Shown here: piece after piece, positions 16,966 through 25,765 of the stretch
Numbering within the stretch: position 1 is the stretch's first letter
How the letters are laid out: each line of letters opens with the position of its first letter
NCBI GenBank assembly: GCA_965262605.1
Contig: CBDHFN010000001.1
Span: 124,001-188,000 of the forward strand
Reading direction: 5' to 3'
Length of the DNA: 64,000 nt
Source: CBDHFN01 sp965262605
GTDB lineage: Bacteria > Pseudomonadota > Alphaproteobacteria > JASGCL01
Program-made: the position numbers and the translations under genes
Notes under the pieces: model-generated
What the model was told of the DNA's origin: nothing
The model's database searches: none
The model's input: the letters and a program-made list of their open reading frames with translations, nothing else

Positions 16966-19698
16966 TTAAAAGCCGTAAATAACTTGATTATCATCACGAA
17001 GCCACGCTTGCCCCAAGGTAATAGAGTAGGTATAAGGATTCATGCTTGGAGTTTGCGCACTATTACAAGCGGCATATGTTGCCGAAGTGCCGTAAGCCCC
17101 ATTACCATTGCTATCGCCACAACCCCAAGCAATGCCCCAATTGCTACCTATAGTAAATTTAGTCAAGGCGTTAATTGGAGATGATGCGATGGTTTGCCCC
17201 GATTTAACATAATTAAATTGGAATTTGCGATAAACCGAAGAGCCACTTGGCAATAAATCGGCACCCGAATTATTATTTGTCAAACTAACAATACCATTTT
17301 GCGAATTATAGCTTGCCGTGCCGTAAGGGTTGCTAACACTAATATTTTGGGAAATACACGCATAAACAGAACGATTCGTGCCGTTGGTAATACCGCCCGC
17401 GACAAATTGCGAATTATCCCCGCGCTTATAGGTGGTTTGGACAAGTTGCGGGATATTTTTCGTGCAACCTTGGTAAGAATGGGTATTATTGGGCGCATCA
17501 ATAATTTTTGCGGATATAATTTGATATGGTTGGGCAATCGCGCCCGACAATAAGAAATTATCTTTAATATTATACCGAATGCCATTTACTAAAATATAAA
17601 CTTTATATAAGGGATAATTATTTAAGCTGGAATCTTGGAATTGCCATGATTGCAATTCATAATTATGGTTATAGGTAATTTTATCATCGGCACAAGAGGT
17701 TAAATATTTAGGTTGATTATCAATTAAGAAATAAGTTCTGGTGCGCCCCGTGCTGAAGGAGCTATTGAAATTATGAAGCCAAAGATTCATATCAATGCAC
17801 CCGTCCATTGTGGATTGAATCATGGAATCAGTATCACTTGCCACGCATTGCGTAATATATTTTCGTGCGCCATTAAGCATATAGCCGTTGCGATAAAATA
17901 CAATCACGGCATCGCCCAAGACATTTTTAGACACGGGGCATAATAAATTGCCCGAATCATTAAATTTATATTGTTCGTGATTCCAAGCAAGCGTGGTATT
18001 TTGACACCCGCGCGCCACGAATTTTTGCCCATTAAAAATATACGATAAAGCTTCTTGTTGGAATGATTTTTTTTGCGTGAAATCATCATAAACCGAACAA
18101 GGTTCGGTATCTTTGGTAATGGCAATATTCGGCGCGCTTGCGCTTATTTGGCAGGCTTGTAAATCATGGCGGTTTCCGTCTAAATCAATATAATAAGTGG
18201 CGGATTTACGCCGAACGACATTAGCGTCATAATCCACCAGCACGGCGCAATTGGTAAAATCTTCAACAATATTATATTTAATTTCGGTATCTTCGGCGCA
18301 AACATCGTTAATATTAGTTTTTTCGTTATTATTCGCCAAATAAAAATTTTTATATTTAGGAATGATAAAATGATTAATATTATCGGTTTTAACGGCGCAA
18401 TCGCTATAAGATTTATATATTTGATATTGAATTAAGGGGTCAGTATCGGCGCAAGGGGTTTGAGAAATAACTTTATTTTCAACTAATGCCCTTTTAGTGC
18501 TTTGTTTAATGGCTTGATTATTAATTAAATCAATACGAACGGCACAATTTGCGCTTACCTCATCATAATTAATAATCGGGCAAGGCGCATAAACAAATTC
18601 TGCGCCTTGATAAGAATAGGTTTTTTTAAACCCGATGGCTTGACTTGGCGCAATAAAGCCCGCATTAATAGCGCAAGCGGTGCTTGTCATTGGCACGGAT
18701 TGCGCTGATTTAGCGCAAGGGGATATTTCAATCGGATTGCCGTTAATATCATTATAGTTTTTTTTGGATTTTATCCAAACTTTATTAAGGGCAATATCAA
18801 TTTCAACCCCGCAAGCATTAAAATCTTCGGTGATTTTAAATGTTTTTTCATTGTCAATCGTACATTCACCAACATCAATAAAAATACCCGCGCTGTTTAA
18901 ATATCGCATTCTAAATCGCGCATTCGCGCCCGTGCCATTAAAAACATCCGAACAACTAATATAATTTTTGCTAAGGGGATAAGAGACTTCGGAGTCTTTG
19001 CATGGTTCAACGCTAACTTCTTGGGCATCTTCAAGCGTGATTAATTTAGTTTGCACGATGGCTTTATTTTGCGCAAAATCAATGCGGGTAATGCACCCGT
19101 CCGTTGTTTGTTTATAGGTCGTTTTTTTGGCTTGGCTAAGATTAATGGGGTCAAGAGGTTTAAATTGCATGTCTTTATTGGGAGTATCAAGCCCGAATTC
19201 GCTTATTTTGCTATTTATTTGGGGTAAATCCGATTTTAAGCTTGCTTTGGCATCAGGGTTTAATAATTCATTAATGATATTTTCAATTACAACCTTGGAA
19301 AATGGCAGTTTCACCGGCGAATTTTGGGTAAAATTCGTTTGTGAAACTTCACCCATTAAGGCATAACCGCTTAAATCTTTGGCTTTATTGCTGGATTTCA
19401 TGGAATTAAGGGTAATTTCAGATTTATTACCATCAATTTGCTTGATGGACGCATTAATTACCACTTTATCGCCGTTATTGATTTTATTTTTGATTTTTAA
19501 GTCAATGTTTTTAATATCTTTAGTAATGGGAACATCGCCAATGACTGGTGCAACTTCAATATTATCATTATTATATTCTGCATTATTATCAGGGTTTAAA
19601 TTTTGTGCATAGCTTATATTGTCTAAATTGTTTAAATAAAATAAGCCTATAAAGGCTAATGGCAATATGATTGAAAATTTTAAGTATGTTTTTGGCAT
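16966..19698 (-). CDS. Large exported cysteine-rich repeat protein of the transfer operon
   Basis: The 910-residue product has a signal peptide (LKFSIILPLAFIGLFYL, then a likely cleavage after ISYA-Q). From about residue 200 to 650 it is built of diverged modules of roughly 45 residues, each with a cysteine followed by a short hydrophobic strand (as in GCITRIDFAQNKA), a Lys/Thr strand, and a PC motif (SVEPCKDSE, ISPCAKSAQ). The C-terminal 200 residues are Gly, Asn and Ser rich. It lies between virB10 and virB11, where a standard VirB operon has no gene. An extracellular or periplasmic disulfide-rich role, such as an adhesin or mating-pair stabiliser like TraN, is an inference. Confidence 0.7.
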   Translation of the reverse strand: MPKTYLKFSIILPLAFIGLFYLNNLDNISYAQNLNPDNNAEYNNDNIEVAPVIGDVPITKDIKNIDLKIKNKINNGDKVVINASIKQIDGNKSEITLNSMKSSNKAKDLSGYALMGEVSQTNFTQNSPVKLPFSKVVIENIINELLNPDAKASLKSDLPQINSKISEFGLDTPNKDMQFKPLDPINLSQAKKTTYKQTTDGCITRIDFAQNKAIVQTKLITLEDAQEVSVEPCKDSEVSYPLSKNYISCSDVFNGTGANARFRMRYLNSAGIFIDVGECTIDNEKTFKITEDFNACGVEIDIALNKVWIKSKKNYNDINGNPIEISPCAKSAQSVPMTSTACAINAGFIAPSQAIGFKKTYSYQGAEFVYAPCPIINYDEVSANCAVRIDLINNQAIKQSTKRALVENKVISQTPCADTDPLIQYQIYKSYSDCAVKTDNINHFIIPKYKNFYLANNNEKTNINDVCAEDTEIKYNIVEDFTNCAVLVDYDANVVRRKSATYYIDLDGNRHDLQACQISASAPNIAITKDTEPCSVYDDFTQKKSFQQEALSYIFNGQKFVARGCQNTTLAWNHEQYKFNDSGNLLCPVSKNVLGDAVIVFYRNGYMLNGARKYITQCVASDTDSMIQSTMDGCIDMNLWLHNFNSSFSTGRTRTYFLIDNQPKYLTSCADDKITYNHNYELQSWQFQDSSLNNYPLYKVYILVNGIRYNIKDNFLLSGAIAQPYQIISAKIIDAPNNTHSYQGCTKNIPQLVQTTYKRGDNSQFVAGGITNGTNRSVYACISQNISVSNPYGTASYNSQNGIVSLTNNNSGADLLPSGSSVYRKFQFNYVKSGQTIASSPINALTKFTIGSNWGIAWGCGDSNGNGAYGTSATYAACNSAQTPSMNPYTYSITLGQAWLRDDNQVIYGF

Positions 19699-19729
19699 GG
19701 GATTCCTAGTTTTAATGGGGTTATTTGGG

Positions 19730-20797
19730 TTAATTAAGTGTGGATATAATCCAGTCTTTAGCTGGACGAATTTGAATGCGCGTGCCTTTGGTTACGCGAA
19801 TAATGGGTTTAATAGAAAGGCTTTCTTGCAAGGATTGCGCGGAAATTTCGCCGAATTTTTGCGATAATTCCTTTGCGCCTTCGTCAAAAGCTTGATTAAG
19901 CGGGTTAGTTTGATTGCTTTGGTTGTTATTATTGGTAATGGTGGATTTATTGGCAATCGTAGCCGTGCCAATTCTTGTGCCAACGGATACGCCCGCTAAT
20001 AAAAAAGCAAGCCCGTATTTTTCATAAAATCGGTTATCAACTTCGCCTGCAATGCCAACTGTGCCTTGGACATCGCCAACGACACTTTTAATTTGATTAA
20101 TTTCGGCGCGGGTTTCACCCATTAAAATGCGGTTGCATTTTGATTCAAGGCGCGAAATGCCTTGCCCACCTGCAACTTCATATTCACAAATCATGCGCGA
20201 TCCCTTAGGGATTAAGATATTGCGCCCGTGATAGCCATAAATATTTTGGGGTATTTGAATGATTATCGTTCCCGCAATTTGGCTATTAATATTATTTTCT
20301 AAAATTCCCATGATATAGCGGTCTTGGGCAATGATATTATCGTTTGGCACAGGGGGGCTTGATATATCACTGGGCGCGGAATATTTAGCAGGCTTTAATA
20401 TGGGTGCAACAGGCAAGGAATTATGGTTATTATCGGATTTTTGCACCATATCATCTTGCCATAATTCAATATTTGCCAATCGTTCGGCGTAATAATTGGG
20501 TAAAATAACCTCAGGTTTATTGGGATAAACTTCAACAAGCCGTTCAATTTCACGGATTATTTCAATGGGTTTGTCAATATAAATAATTTTTTCTATTGCT
20601 TTGGGTTGTTCGGATTTTTTATCAATGATTTTTATATTGGCTTTATTATGCTTGACTATAATATTTTCTTGGCTTTTTTGGGCTATTGTTGCAACTGGAG
20701 CTTGCCAAGCCGATTCATCATTTTTTGGCAAAGCAACTTCGTTATTGGGCAATAAACACCCAAAAATTCCAAAAGTTAATTGACATAAAATAGCCAT
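19730..20797 (-). CDS. virB10: VirB10 channel scaffold protein
   Basis: Starting at the TAATG junction with virB9, the product is 355 residues. After a short hydrophobic N-terminal segment comes a Pro-containing linker, then the conserved VirB10/TrbI C-terminal domain with GRNILIPKGSRMICEYEV, NRILMGETRAEINQIKSVVG, GTVGIAGEVDNRFYEKYG and a helical FLLAGVSVGTRIG that would form the outer-membrane pore region. The final TKGTRIQIRPAKDWII also fits the family. It spans the envelope and connects VirB9/VirB7 with the inner-membrane complex. Confidence 0.9.
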   Translation of the reverse strand: MAILCQLTFGIFGCLLPNNEVALPKNDESAWQAPVATIAQKSQENIIVKHNKANIKIIDKKSEQPKAIEKIIYIDKPIEIIREIERLVEVYPNKPEVILPNYYAERLANIELWQDDMVQKSDNNHNSLPVAPILKPAKYSAPSDISSPPVPNDNIIAQDRYIMGILENNINSQIAGTIIIQIPQNIYGYHGRNILIPKGSRMICEYEVAGGQGISRLESKCNRILMGETRAEINQIKSVVGDVQGTVGIAGEVDNRFYEKYGLAFLLAGVSVGTRIGTATIANKSTITNNNNQSNQTNPLNQAFDEGAKELSQKFGEISAQSLQESLSIKPIIRVTKGTRIQIRPAKDWIISTLN

Positions 20798-21828
20798 TAT
20801 GCACCGCCATAGATTAAACAAAGAAATTTCTTGCCACTGATTAAAGTAATAGTTTTAGCCACCGATTCAATGATTAAAGTCGTGCCAACCACGCGGGTAT
20901 TAATATTTTCATCAACCCCATCATTGACAATAAACGCCACGGGCAAATCAATTTCATTCCACCGATTGCCAAAATTTATATAAGTAAAAATTTCATCACG
21001 AAATACCGATACGGGCTTTAAGGATTTATCGCCTTTTAATTCATAATCTTGCCAACCATGAATTTTGCTGGGGTCAAATTTAATTTCTTGGGGAAATTTT
21101 TTATGGCTATTGGCAATTAACGCTAAATCTTGGGAATTTGCTTTAACGGGCAATTTATCAATTTTTTTGTCAGTTTTGGCGTTGATATTCACGGTAATTA
21201 AAGTTAAGGGCGCATTAATACGAACCAACATATCAGGAATATTGGGGCTTGAAATCCCTTCGGCACGCACATAAAACGCATAAATATTTTTTTTTGCCGT
21301 ATAAATAATAATATTCGTATCAACATTAGGAATCAAGGGCTTTATAGCAAAAGAATAGGGCGCGCGTTGTTTAATTTGAAATGCCGAATTATCGCCCAAA
21401 TCAATGGTTTCAATTATTTCGTCTTTGGGTAATTCAATATTTGTAATAAAAAATTCCCGTGTGGCAATTTTATAAGTGCAAAATGCGCACCATTCATATT
21501 GAAAAATCCCGTCCGTTCCCTTGGCATCGTCCCAACTTGCTTGAATCTGATTATTACCCGAAGCACGCGTCAATTTACCATATTCAGTAATTGATTTTAA
21601 GGGCAAAATTGGGGCAGGAACAGGGTTAAGATTGGGTGGTATGGGTGATTTAATATTGATTGCTTTATTATCAACCAATTTATTATCAATAACGGCAATA
21701 ATTGGCGCGGTATTATGGGTTATTTCATTACCTCTTTGTGCGCCTTCGGGTGCGACAAAAGCTGTTTGCGCCCATAAAATATGGGGGATAATAATTAAGA
21801 GTAAAATTATTTTAATGTTATTTTTCAT
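20797..21828 (-). CDS. virB9: VirB9 outer-membrane core protein
   Basis: The chosen start gives 343 residues and a signal peptide MKNNIKIILLLIIIPHILWAQ. The C-terminal beta domain contains DEIFTYINFGNRWNEIDLPV and the closing VNTRV/LIIES strands typical of VirB9/CagX/TrbG proteins. The N-terminal region before about residue 60 is a proline-rich extension. Starting at ATG 21858 would overlap virB8 by 41 bases, whereas 21828 overlaps by 11 and places the signal peptide correctly. It forms the outer-membrane ring with VirB7 and VirB10. Confidence 0.87.
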   Translation of the reverse strand: MKNNIKIILLLIIIPHILWAQTAFVAPEGAQRGNEITHNTAPIIAVIDNKLVDNKAINIKSPIPPNLNPVPAPILPLKSITEYGKLTRASGNNQIQASWDDAKGTDGIFQYEWCAFCTYKIATREFFITNIELPKDEIIETIDLGDNSAFQIKQRAPYSFAIKPLIPNVDTNIIIYTAKKNIYAFYVRAEGISSPNIPDMLVRINAPLTLITVNINAKTDKKIDKLPVKANSQDLALIANSHKKFPQEIKFDPSKIHGWQDYELKGDKSLKPVSVFRDEIFTYINFGNRWNEIDLPVAFIVNDGVDENINTRVVGTTLIIESVAKTITLISGKKFLCLIYGGA

Positions 21829-22552
21829 TTTGAAATCTTTCTTTAAGTGTAAAATCAATCACAAAAATTCCCAATGGATTTTGATATTTATTCTGCTCAA
21901 TCACTTCGTTGCTATGTAATTCAAAGGCAATATAAGCCCGTAAAAGTTTTTGTGATATAATAGCTTTATTTAAGTTTTTTGTGTCTGTTTGGGTAAATTC
22001 GCAACTATATTTATAAACACCACGATTAGCCCCTGCGACATTATCGCAACTTTCAACATTAATCGCGCGGGTCAAGCCTTGGGTAATAAATTCATCAACG
22101 GCTTTATTATCAATTCTTGATTGCTTAAATTCTTTATATGGCTTGGAATCCATCATTGCAAAAGCTTCATTATATCGCCCTTTTTGTGTGATAGTATCAA
22201 TTTCAAGCAAGTTTTTTACAAAACGGCTTGCGGTAGCTTCAAGCAGGATATTAAACCCATCAATATCTTTTGAAAGTGGCTGAATGCGTAATAATTGGTT
22301 GGTGGCAGGCACGCGCTCAACTAAGGCAATCTCAACCCGTTTAAGCGGATAGGCTTCATAAATTGTCATGGATAATACTAAAATAGCAATAATAAACGCA
22401 ATATTACCCATCATGGAAATTCGCAATAACCAGCCTAATCTTTTGTAAATCGCCTGAAAATCATAGGGATTTGCCACGCTAAAAGACTGATGAATTTCAT
22501 TATTATCAATGGTATCAGGGGTTCGTTTGATAATTTTTTTTAAGAAAGCCAT
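21818..22552 (-). CDS. virB8: VirB8 inner-membrane assembly protein
   Basis: The 244-residue protein has a short cytoplasmic tail, one membrane segment (about 43-66, MGNIAFIIAILVLSMTIYEA) and a periplasmic NTF2-like domain ending in KYQNPLGIFVIDFTLKERF, which matches the NPLGIxVxxf motif of VirB8 proteins. It overlaps the VirB7-like gene by 13 bases and virB9 by 11. A 221-base fragment of the same gene is preserved at 51284-51504. Confidence 0.9.
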   Translation of the reverse strand: MAFLKKIIKRTPDTIDNNEIHQSFSVANPYDFQAIYKRLGWLLRISMMGNIAFIIAILVLSMTIYEAYPLKRVEIALVERVPATNQLLRIQPLSKDIDGFNILLEATASRFVKNLLEIDTITQKGRYNEAFAMMDSKPYKEFKQSRIDNKAVDEFITQGLTRAINVESCDNVAGANRGVYKYSCEFTQTDTKNLNKAIISQKLLRAYIAFELHSNEVIEQNKYQNPLGIFVIDFTLKERFQNEK

Positions 22553-22734
22553 TTGTAATTACCAATCTTAAAATTAATTGGCAAACATGAACATGGGCTT
22601 GGTTTTAATAAATCTGTATCTTCAATATTATTGGGGGGAATATCTGATTTATTCTTAAACATGGCGCACCCGCTTAAAAATATCACCATAAGCATAACCA
22701 CAAATATAAATTTATTTTGTTTTTTATTGTTCAT
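22540..22734 (-). CDS. virB7: VirB7-like lipoprotein
   Basis: The 64-residue product has a lipoprotein signal with lipobox LSGC (IFVVMLMVIFLSGCAMF), followed by a short hydrophilic tail containing two more cysteines (PCSC). Size, lipobox and position between virB6 and virB8 are those of VirB7, which stabilises VirB9 at the outer membrane. I chose ATG 22734, directly after the virB6 stop, because an upstream in-frame ATG would put 21 extra residues before the signal peptide. Confidence 0.75.
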   Translation of the reverse strand: MNNKKQNKFIFVVMLMVIFLSGCAMFKNKSDIPPNNIEDTDLLKPSPCSCLPINFKIGNYKWLS

Positions 22735-22735
22735 A

Positions 22736-23782
22736 TTATTGTTCCTTGTTAAATAAATTTTTGATTCTTTGCCCACGCGAAGCAACCAATTTAGCAAATT
22801 TAATTCCCGCTGAACTTGCCATTTTAGTACCTTTTATATGGTCATTATCTTGCATTTGGCTATTGGCAAATTTCATAACCTTGGAGCTAAATGCCATTGC
22901 GGCTGAACCTGCTAAGCCACTGGTCATAATTCCAGCCGCCGTATTGGTTAATACTGAACCCGCAATTGAATTGGCAATCGCTGTCCCTTCGGCTAATAAC
23001 GCCGTCATTGCCCAACCAATAATTACCGCAAAAATGATTTTTTCATTGGTAAAACTTACATCAATCACGCCTAATTCTAACCTTAATACCGCAAATAACA
23101 TAAACGAAACCACAATAGTAGACGCGCTCATCACCATTATAGACGCAAAGATAGTCTTAATCGCCGTTTTACCCATATCACGCCAAAAACCAAACCCAAC
23201 CCCCATAAATATAAATGGGAAAAATGTTGCTAAAATCACAATACGGAATATATTGACAATAATTTGACTAAAATACACAATTAATACTAAAAAATATGGC
23301 ACAACTAATAATATAGGTAAAACTATTGGTGCGACCATGTTATTAGGAAATGAGAATTGTTCTATCATTTTTTGCGCGGTTATCACCACTTCCCAAATGC
23401 CTAATTCTAAAGCTTTTATTAACCCCGTTAAACCTGAATCTTCAAGGCTTAAACCGCTTACTTCAAAGATTTTAATTGATATGCCCGTCATTATTTCTAT
23501 TGTTAAATTAAAGATTTGTGATATAAGTCCATTAGCATTAATAAATAGGAGTGCCCAAGCTATGATTATCCAAGGTAAATCTTCCCTTAGCACTTTTTGC
23601 GGGCTAGTTCGTTCCATAAAAACATCAAAACCTTTTAATGCTAACCATAAAGCCGTGGCTGAACCAAAAATTAATTGGAAATCAGGCAACATCGCAAGTG
23701 ATAATTTATTAACAAATGCCGTTGATTGGTTTAAATATTCTTGGGTTGGCGCACATAAAATGCAAATATGGTCGGTTGGCAT
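22736..23782 (-). CDS. virB6: VirB6 polytopic membrane protein
   Basis: The 348-residue protein has at least five membrane segments and the TrbL/VirB6 pattern, with a conserved central Trp region in LREDLPWIIIAWALLFINA and hydrophobic stretches around 135-190, 215-240 and 255-285. The C-terminal 60 residues are cytoplasmic and basic. An AGGA lies just before the ATG. The first 23 bases overlap, on opposite strands, a short exported-protein gene (23760-24191), and the N-terminal third is duplicated at 24236-24571. Confidence 0.85.
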   Translation of the reverse strand: MPTDHICILCAPTQEYLNQSTAFVNKLSLAMLPDFQLIFGSATALWLALKGFDVFMERTSPQKVLREDLPWIIIAWALLFINANGLISQIFNLTIEIMTGISIKIFEVSGLSLEDSGLTGLIKALELGIWEVVITAQKMIEQFSFPNNMVAPIVLPILLVVPYFLVLIVYFSQIIVNIFRIVILATFFPFIFMGVGFGFWRDMGKTAIKTIFASIMVMSASTIVVSFMLFAVLRLELGVIDVSFTNEKIIFAVIIGWAMTALLAEGTAIANSIAGSVLTNTAAGIMTSGLAGSAAMAFSSKVMKFANSQMQDNDHIKGTKMASSAGIKFAKLVASRGQRIKNLFNKEQ

Positions 23783-24191
23783 TGTCCTATCCTTGTCTTT
23801 TGGTAATATAGGAATGGCGGATAAAAATCAAAATGAACAATATACAAAATTTCGTATTGAAGTTATTGATAAATATAATACGCGTGAAAAAGTTGATAAT
23901 TATATAAATGAACTTAAAAAAGACACTATGGGAAATATGATGAAACTCGGGATTATTGGATCTTTGGTGGATTTTAACTTTCTTATAATTTATGATGAAT
24001 ATTTTGGTGGATATAGCCCTAATAGCAGAAAAGAACCCAAGCCAATTGCTGAATTTAATAAATTGGATATTAATAGCAAAGAATGTATTAAAATTATGAA
24101 ATCTGAAATTTGGGGTAAATTGCTGAAAGACTGCAATTCTGCGCCCGATTGGCGCACCGAGGAACAAAAGAAATTTTGGGCTAAGGGATAA
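23760..24191 (+). CDS. Exported small protein A, opposite strand in the virB operon
   Basis: The 143-residue frame begins MQIWSVGIVLSLSFGNIGMA followed by DKNQ, a likely signal peptide cleaved after MA. The mature part is hydrophilic with two cysteines near the end (KECIK and KDCNS) and finishes PDWRTEEQKKFWAKG. The paralogue at 24543-24986 shares the cleavage region, KYNTR, KPIAEFNKL, both cysteines and the C terminus, while the rest differs. Protein-level conservation supports the plus strand over the minus frame, which is Phe/Ile-rich and unconserved. No good ribosome binding site is seen. The location between virB5 and virB6 is where entry-exclusion (EexN-like) genes occur in other VirB systems, so exclusion is a hypothesis. 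Confidence 0.6.
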   Translation: MQIWSVGIVLSLSFGNIGMADKNQNEQYTKFRIEVIDKYNTREKVDNYINELKKDTMGNMMKLGIIGSLVDFNFLIIYDEYFGGYSPNSRKEPKPIAEFNKLDINSKECIKIMKSEIWGKLLKDCNSAPDWRTEEQKKFWAKG

Positions 24192-24193
24192 TG

Positions 24194-24571
24194 TCATTTT
24201 ATCGCCGTATCTGAAGCCATTTCAACGGGCGACATACCGCTTACTTCAAAGATTTTAATTGATATGCCTGTCATTATTTCTATTGTTAAATTAAAGATTT
24301 GTGATATAAGTCCATTAGCATTAATAAATAGGAGTGCCCAAGCTATGATTATCCAAGGTAAATCTTCCCTTAGCACTTTTTGCGGGCTAGTTCGTTCCAT
24401 AAAAACATCAAAACCTTTTAATGCTAACCATAAAGCCGTGGCTGAACCAAAAATTAATTGGAAATCAGGCAATATCGCAAGTGATAATTTATTAACAAAT
24501 GCCGTTGATTGGTTTAAATATTCTTGGGTTGGCGCACATAAAATGCAAATATGGTCGGTTGCGGGTGTCAT
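24194..24571 (-). pseudogene. VirB6-VirB5 chimeric fragment
   Basis: The 125-residue frame joins the first 110 or so residues of VirB6 (through IKIFEVSG) to the last 13 of VirB5 (MSPVEMASDTAIK). The junction lies exactly at the ACCGCTTA microhomology of the tandem duplication. It keeps an AAAGGAT ribosome-binding-like sequence and an ATG, so it could be translated. It is most simply a by-product of the duplication; interference with VirB6 cannot be excluded. Confidence 0.75.
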
Positions 24572-24986
24572 AATTTTATCCTTTGGTTTGGGGAATATGC
24601 TGATGGCTGATAAAGCTAGTGATGGTAAAGTCATTGATAATTCTAAGAAAATAATTGATGAAATCATTAGTAAGTATAATACAAGAACTAAACTTGATAA
24701 TTACTTTAATGATTTGATGAAAAATCCCAATGTAAATGCACAACCCATTCAAGCAGTTTTTGAGTTGAGAGAACGATTTGATAGTGCAGTAATGGGGATT
24801 TATGGTTTCAAGAAATATTCTAAACCCATTGCAGAATTTAACAAACTTGAACGAACTAGCGAAAGTTGCGCACACACAATAAAATCCATCAATAAATTTG
24901 TATTTTATAGAGATATGATTAAAGATTGCAATTCTTTGCCCGATTGGCGCACCGAGGAACAAAAGAAATTTTGGGCTAAGGGATAA
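24543..24986 (+). CDS. Exported small protein B, divergent paralogue of A
   Basis: The 147-residue frame begins MQIWSVAGVIILSFGLGNML followed by MADKAS, again a hydrophobic leader with a possible cleavage after MA. It shares KYNTR, KPIAEFNKL, two C-terminal cysteines (ESCAH, KDCNS) and the tail PDWRTEEQKKFWAKG with protein A, but the middle is almost unrelated. The leader differs in DNA sequence from A and still stays hydrophobic and in frame, which argues for real selection on the plus strand. It lies between virB5 and the chimeric fragment, against the direction of the transfer operon. Confidence 0.6.
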   Translation: MQIWSVAGVIILSFGLGNMLMADKASDGKVIDNSKKIIDEIISKYNTRTKLDNYFNDLMKNPNVNAQPIQAVFELRERFDSAVMGIYGFKKYSKPIAEFNKLERTSESCAHTIKSINKFVFYRDMIKDCNSLPDWRTEEQKKFWAKG

Positions 24987-24988
24987 TG

Positions 24989-25765
24989 TCATTTTATCGC
25001 CGTATCTGAAGCCATTTCAACGGGCGACATACCGCTTAAATTAGCAGTTGCTTGAAATTTAAGCATAGTGCTTAATAATTGATTAGTTTGATTTTGACCA
25101 CGGGCATTTAATAAACCAATCTTTGCCAAAACAGCTAAATGCGAATTTAAATCCGTGGCATCGTCCGAAGCCGTTTCAAGCTCGTTAATTGCGCTTTGAA
25201 AATCTGTTGTCTGTTGCAGGGTTAAATCGCCTTGCGCAAGGGCTTTTTCTAATGTATCTTTATGTAAATTATTGCGCCTTTCACTAATTGCCTTATTGAT
25301 TAAAATCTGCTCACTTCTTGGTTTGCGGTCATAATCTTGTTTGTTTTTTATGAAATAATTATCACGATAAATATTGCGCCCGCCGCATAAATCAGGAATT
25401 TTGGCATTGGTTGTGCTGAAATTTGGTATTAAATCCTTGAAATTAGGCATAAGGCATGATTGATTTTTTAACAAGCTGGCATCAAATCCCTTGCGATTAA
25501 TAAATGGCACGGAAATTTTACCGACATTACCAAGGGTTTTAAGCGTGTCTTGCCCCGTTTTATTTAAATCCTTGAAATAATCAAGTTGCTTTGTCAAAGT
25601 ATCTAACTGCTCTTTGCCTTGATTAAATAATTCAATTTGCTTAACCGCATTCGTGGCATCAAAAGTCGCCATTTGCGCATTCGCTTGAATTCCCATAAAT
25701 AATACGCTAAAAACTGCCAAAACCCTAACAGGCTTTATAATTTGCATTGTTTTAAAACTAATCAT
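24989..25765 (-). CDS. virB5: VirB5 minor pilin
   Basis: The 258-residue protein has a signal peptide (VRVLAVFSVLFMGIQANA-Q) followed by a helical, Gln-rich domain containing ATNAVKQIELFNQGKEQLDT and a long C-terminal helical region, as in VirB5/TrbJ pilus-tip proteins. GGAGGG lies seven bases before ATG 25765, and this ATG overlaps the virB4 stop codon as ATGA, which fixes the start. Its last codons are duplicated at 24194-24235. Confidence 0.8.
   Translation of the reverse strand: MISFKTMQIIKPVRVLAVFSVLFMGIQANAQMATFDATNAVKQIELFNQGKEQLDTLTKQLDYFKDLNKTGQDTLKTLGNVGKISVPFINRKGFDASLLKNQSCLMPNFKDLIPNFSTTNAKIPDLCGGRNIYRDNYFIKNKQDYDRKPRSEQILINKAISERRNNLHKDTLEKALAQGDLTLQQTTDFQSAINELETASDDATDLNSHLAVLAKIGLLNARGQNQTNQLLSTMLKFQATANLSGMSPVEMASDTAIK

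Larger units (their letters stand above)
23453..25030. repeat. Tandem duplication between virB6 and virB5
   Basis: Two units of 783 and 795 bases follow each other (23453-24235 and 24236-25030). Each starts with the octamer ACCGCTTA, which recurs once more at 25031, so the duplication probably arose at this microhomology. Each unit contains the 5' third of virB6, a plus-strand gene and the 3' end of virB5. The virB6 and virB5 parts are nearly identical between units, but the middle of the plus-strand gene differs strongly. The duplication leaves intact virB6 and virB5 on the outside and a chimera in the middle. Confidence 0.85.

Noticed and set aside
23337..24191. A longer plus-strand frame starting at 23337
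   Set aside because: Its first 140 residues are antisense to virB6; the credible start is ATG 23760 with a hydrophobic leader.
23787..24992. Minus-strand frames antisense to proteins A and B
   Set aside because: They are Phe/Ile-rich and not conserved between the two duplication units apart from the ends that are identical in DNA, whereas the plus-strand proteins keep leader, cysteines and motifs.
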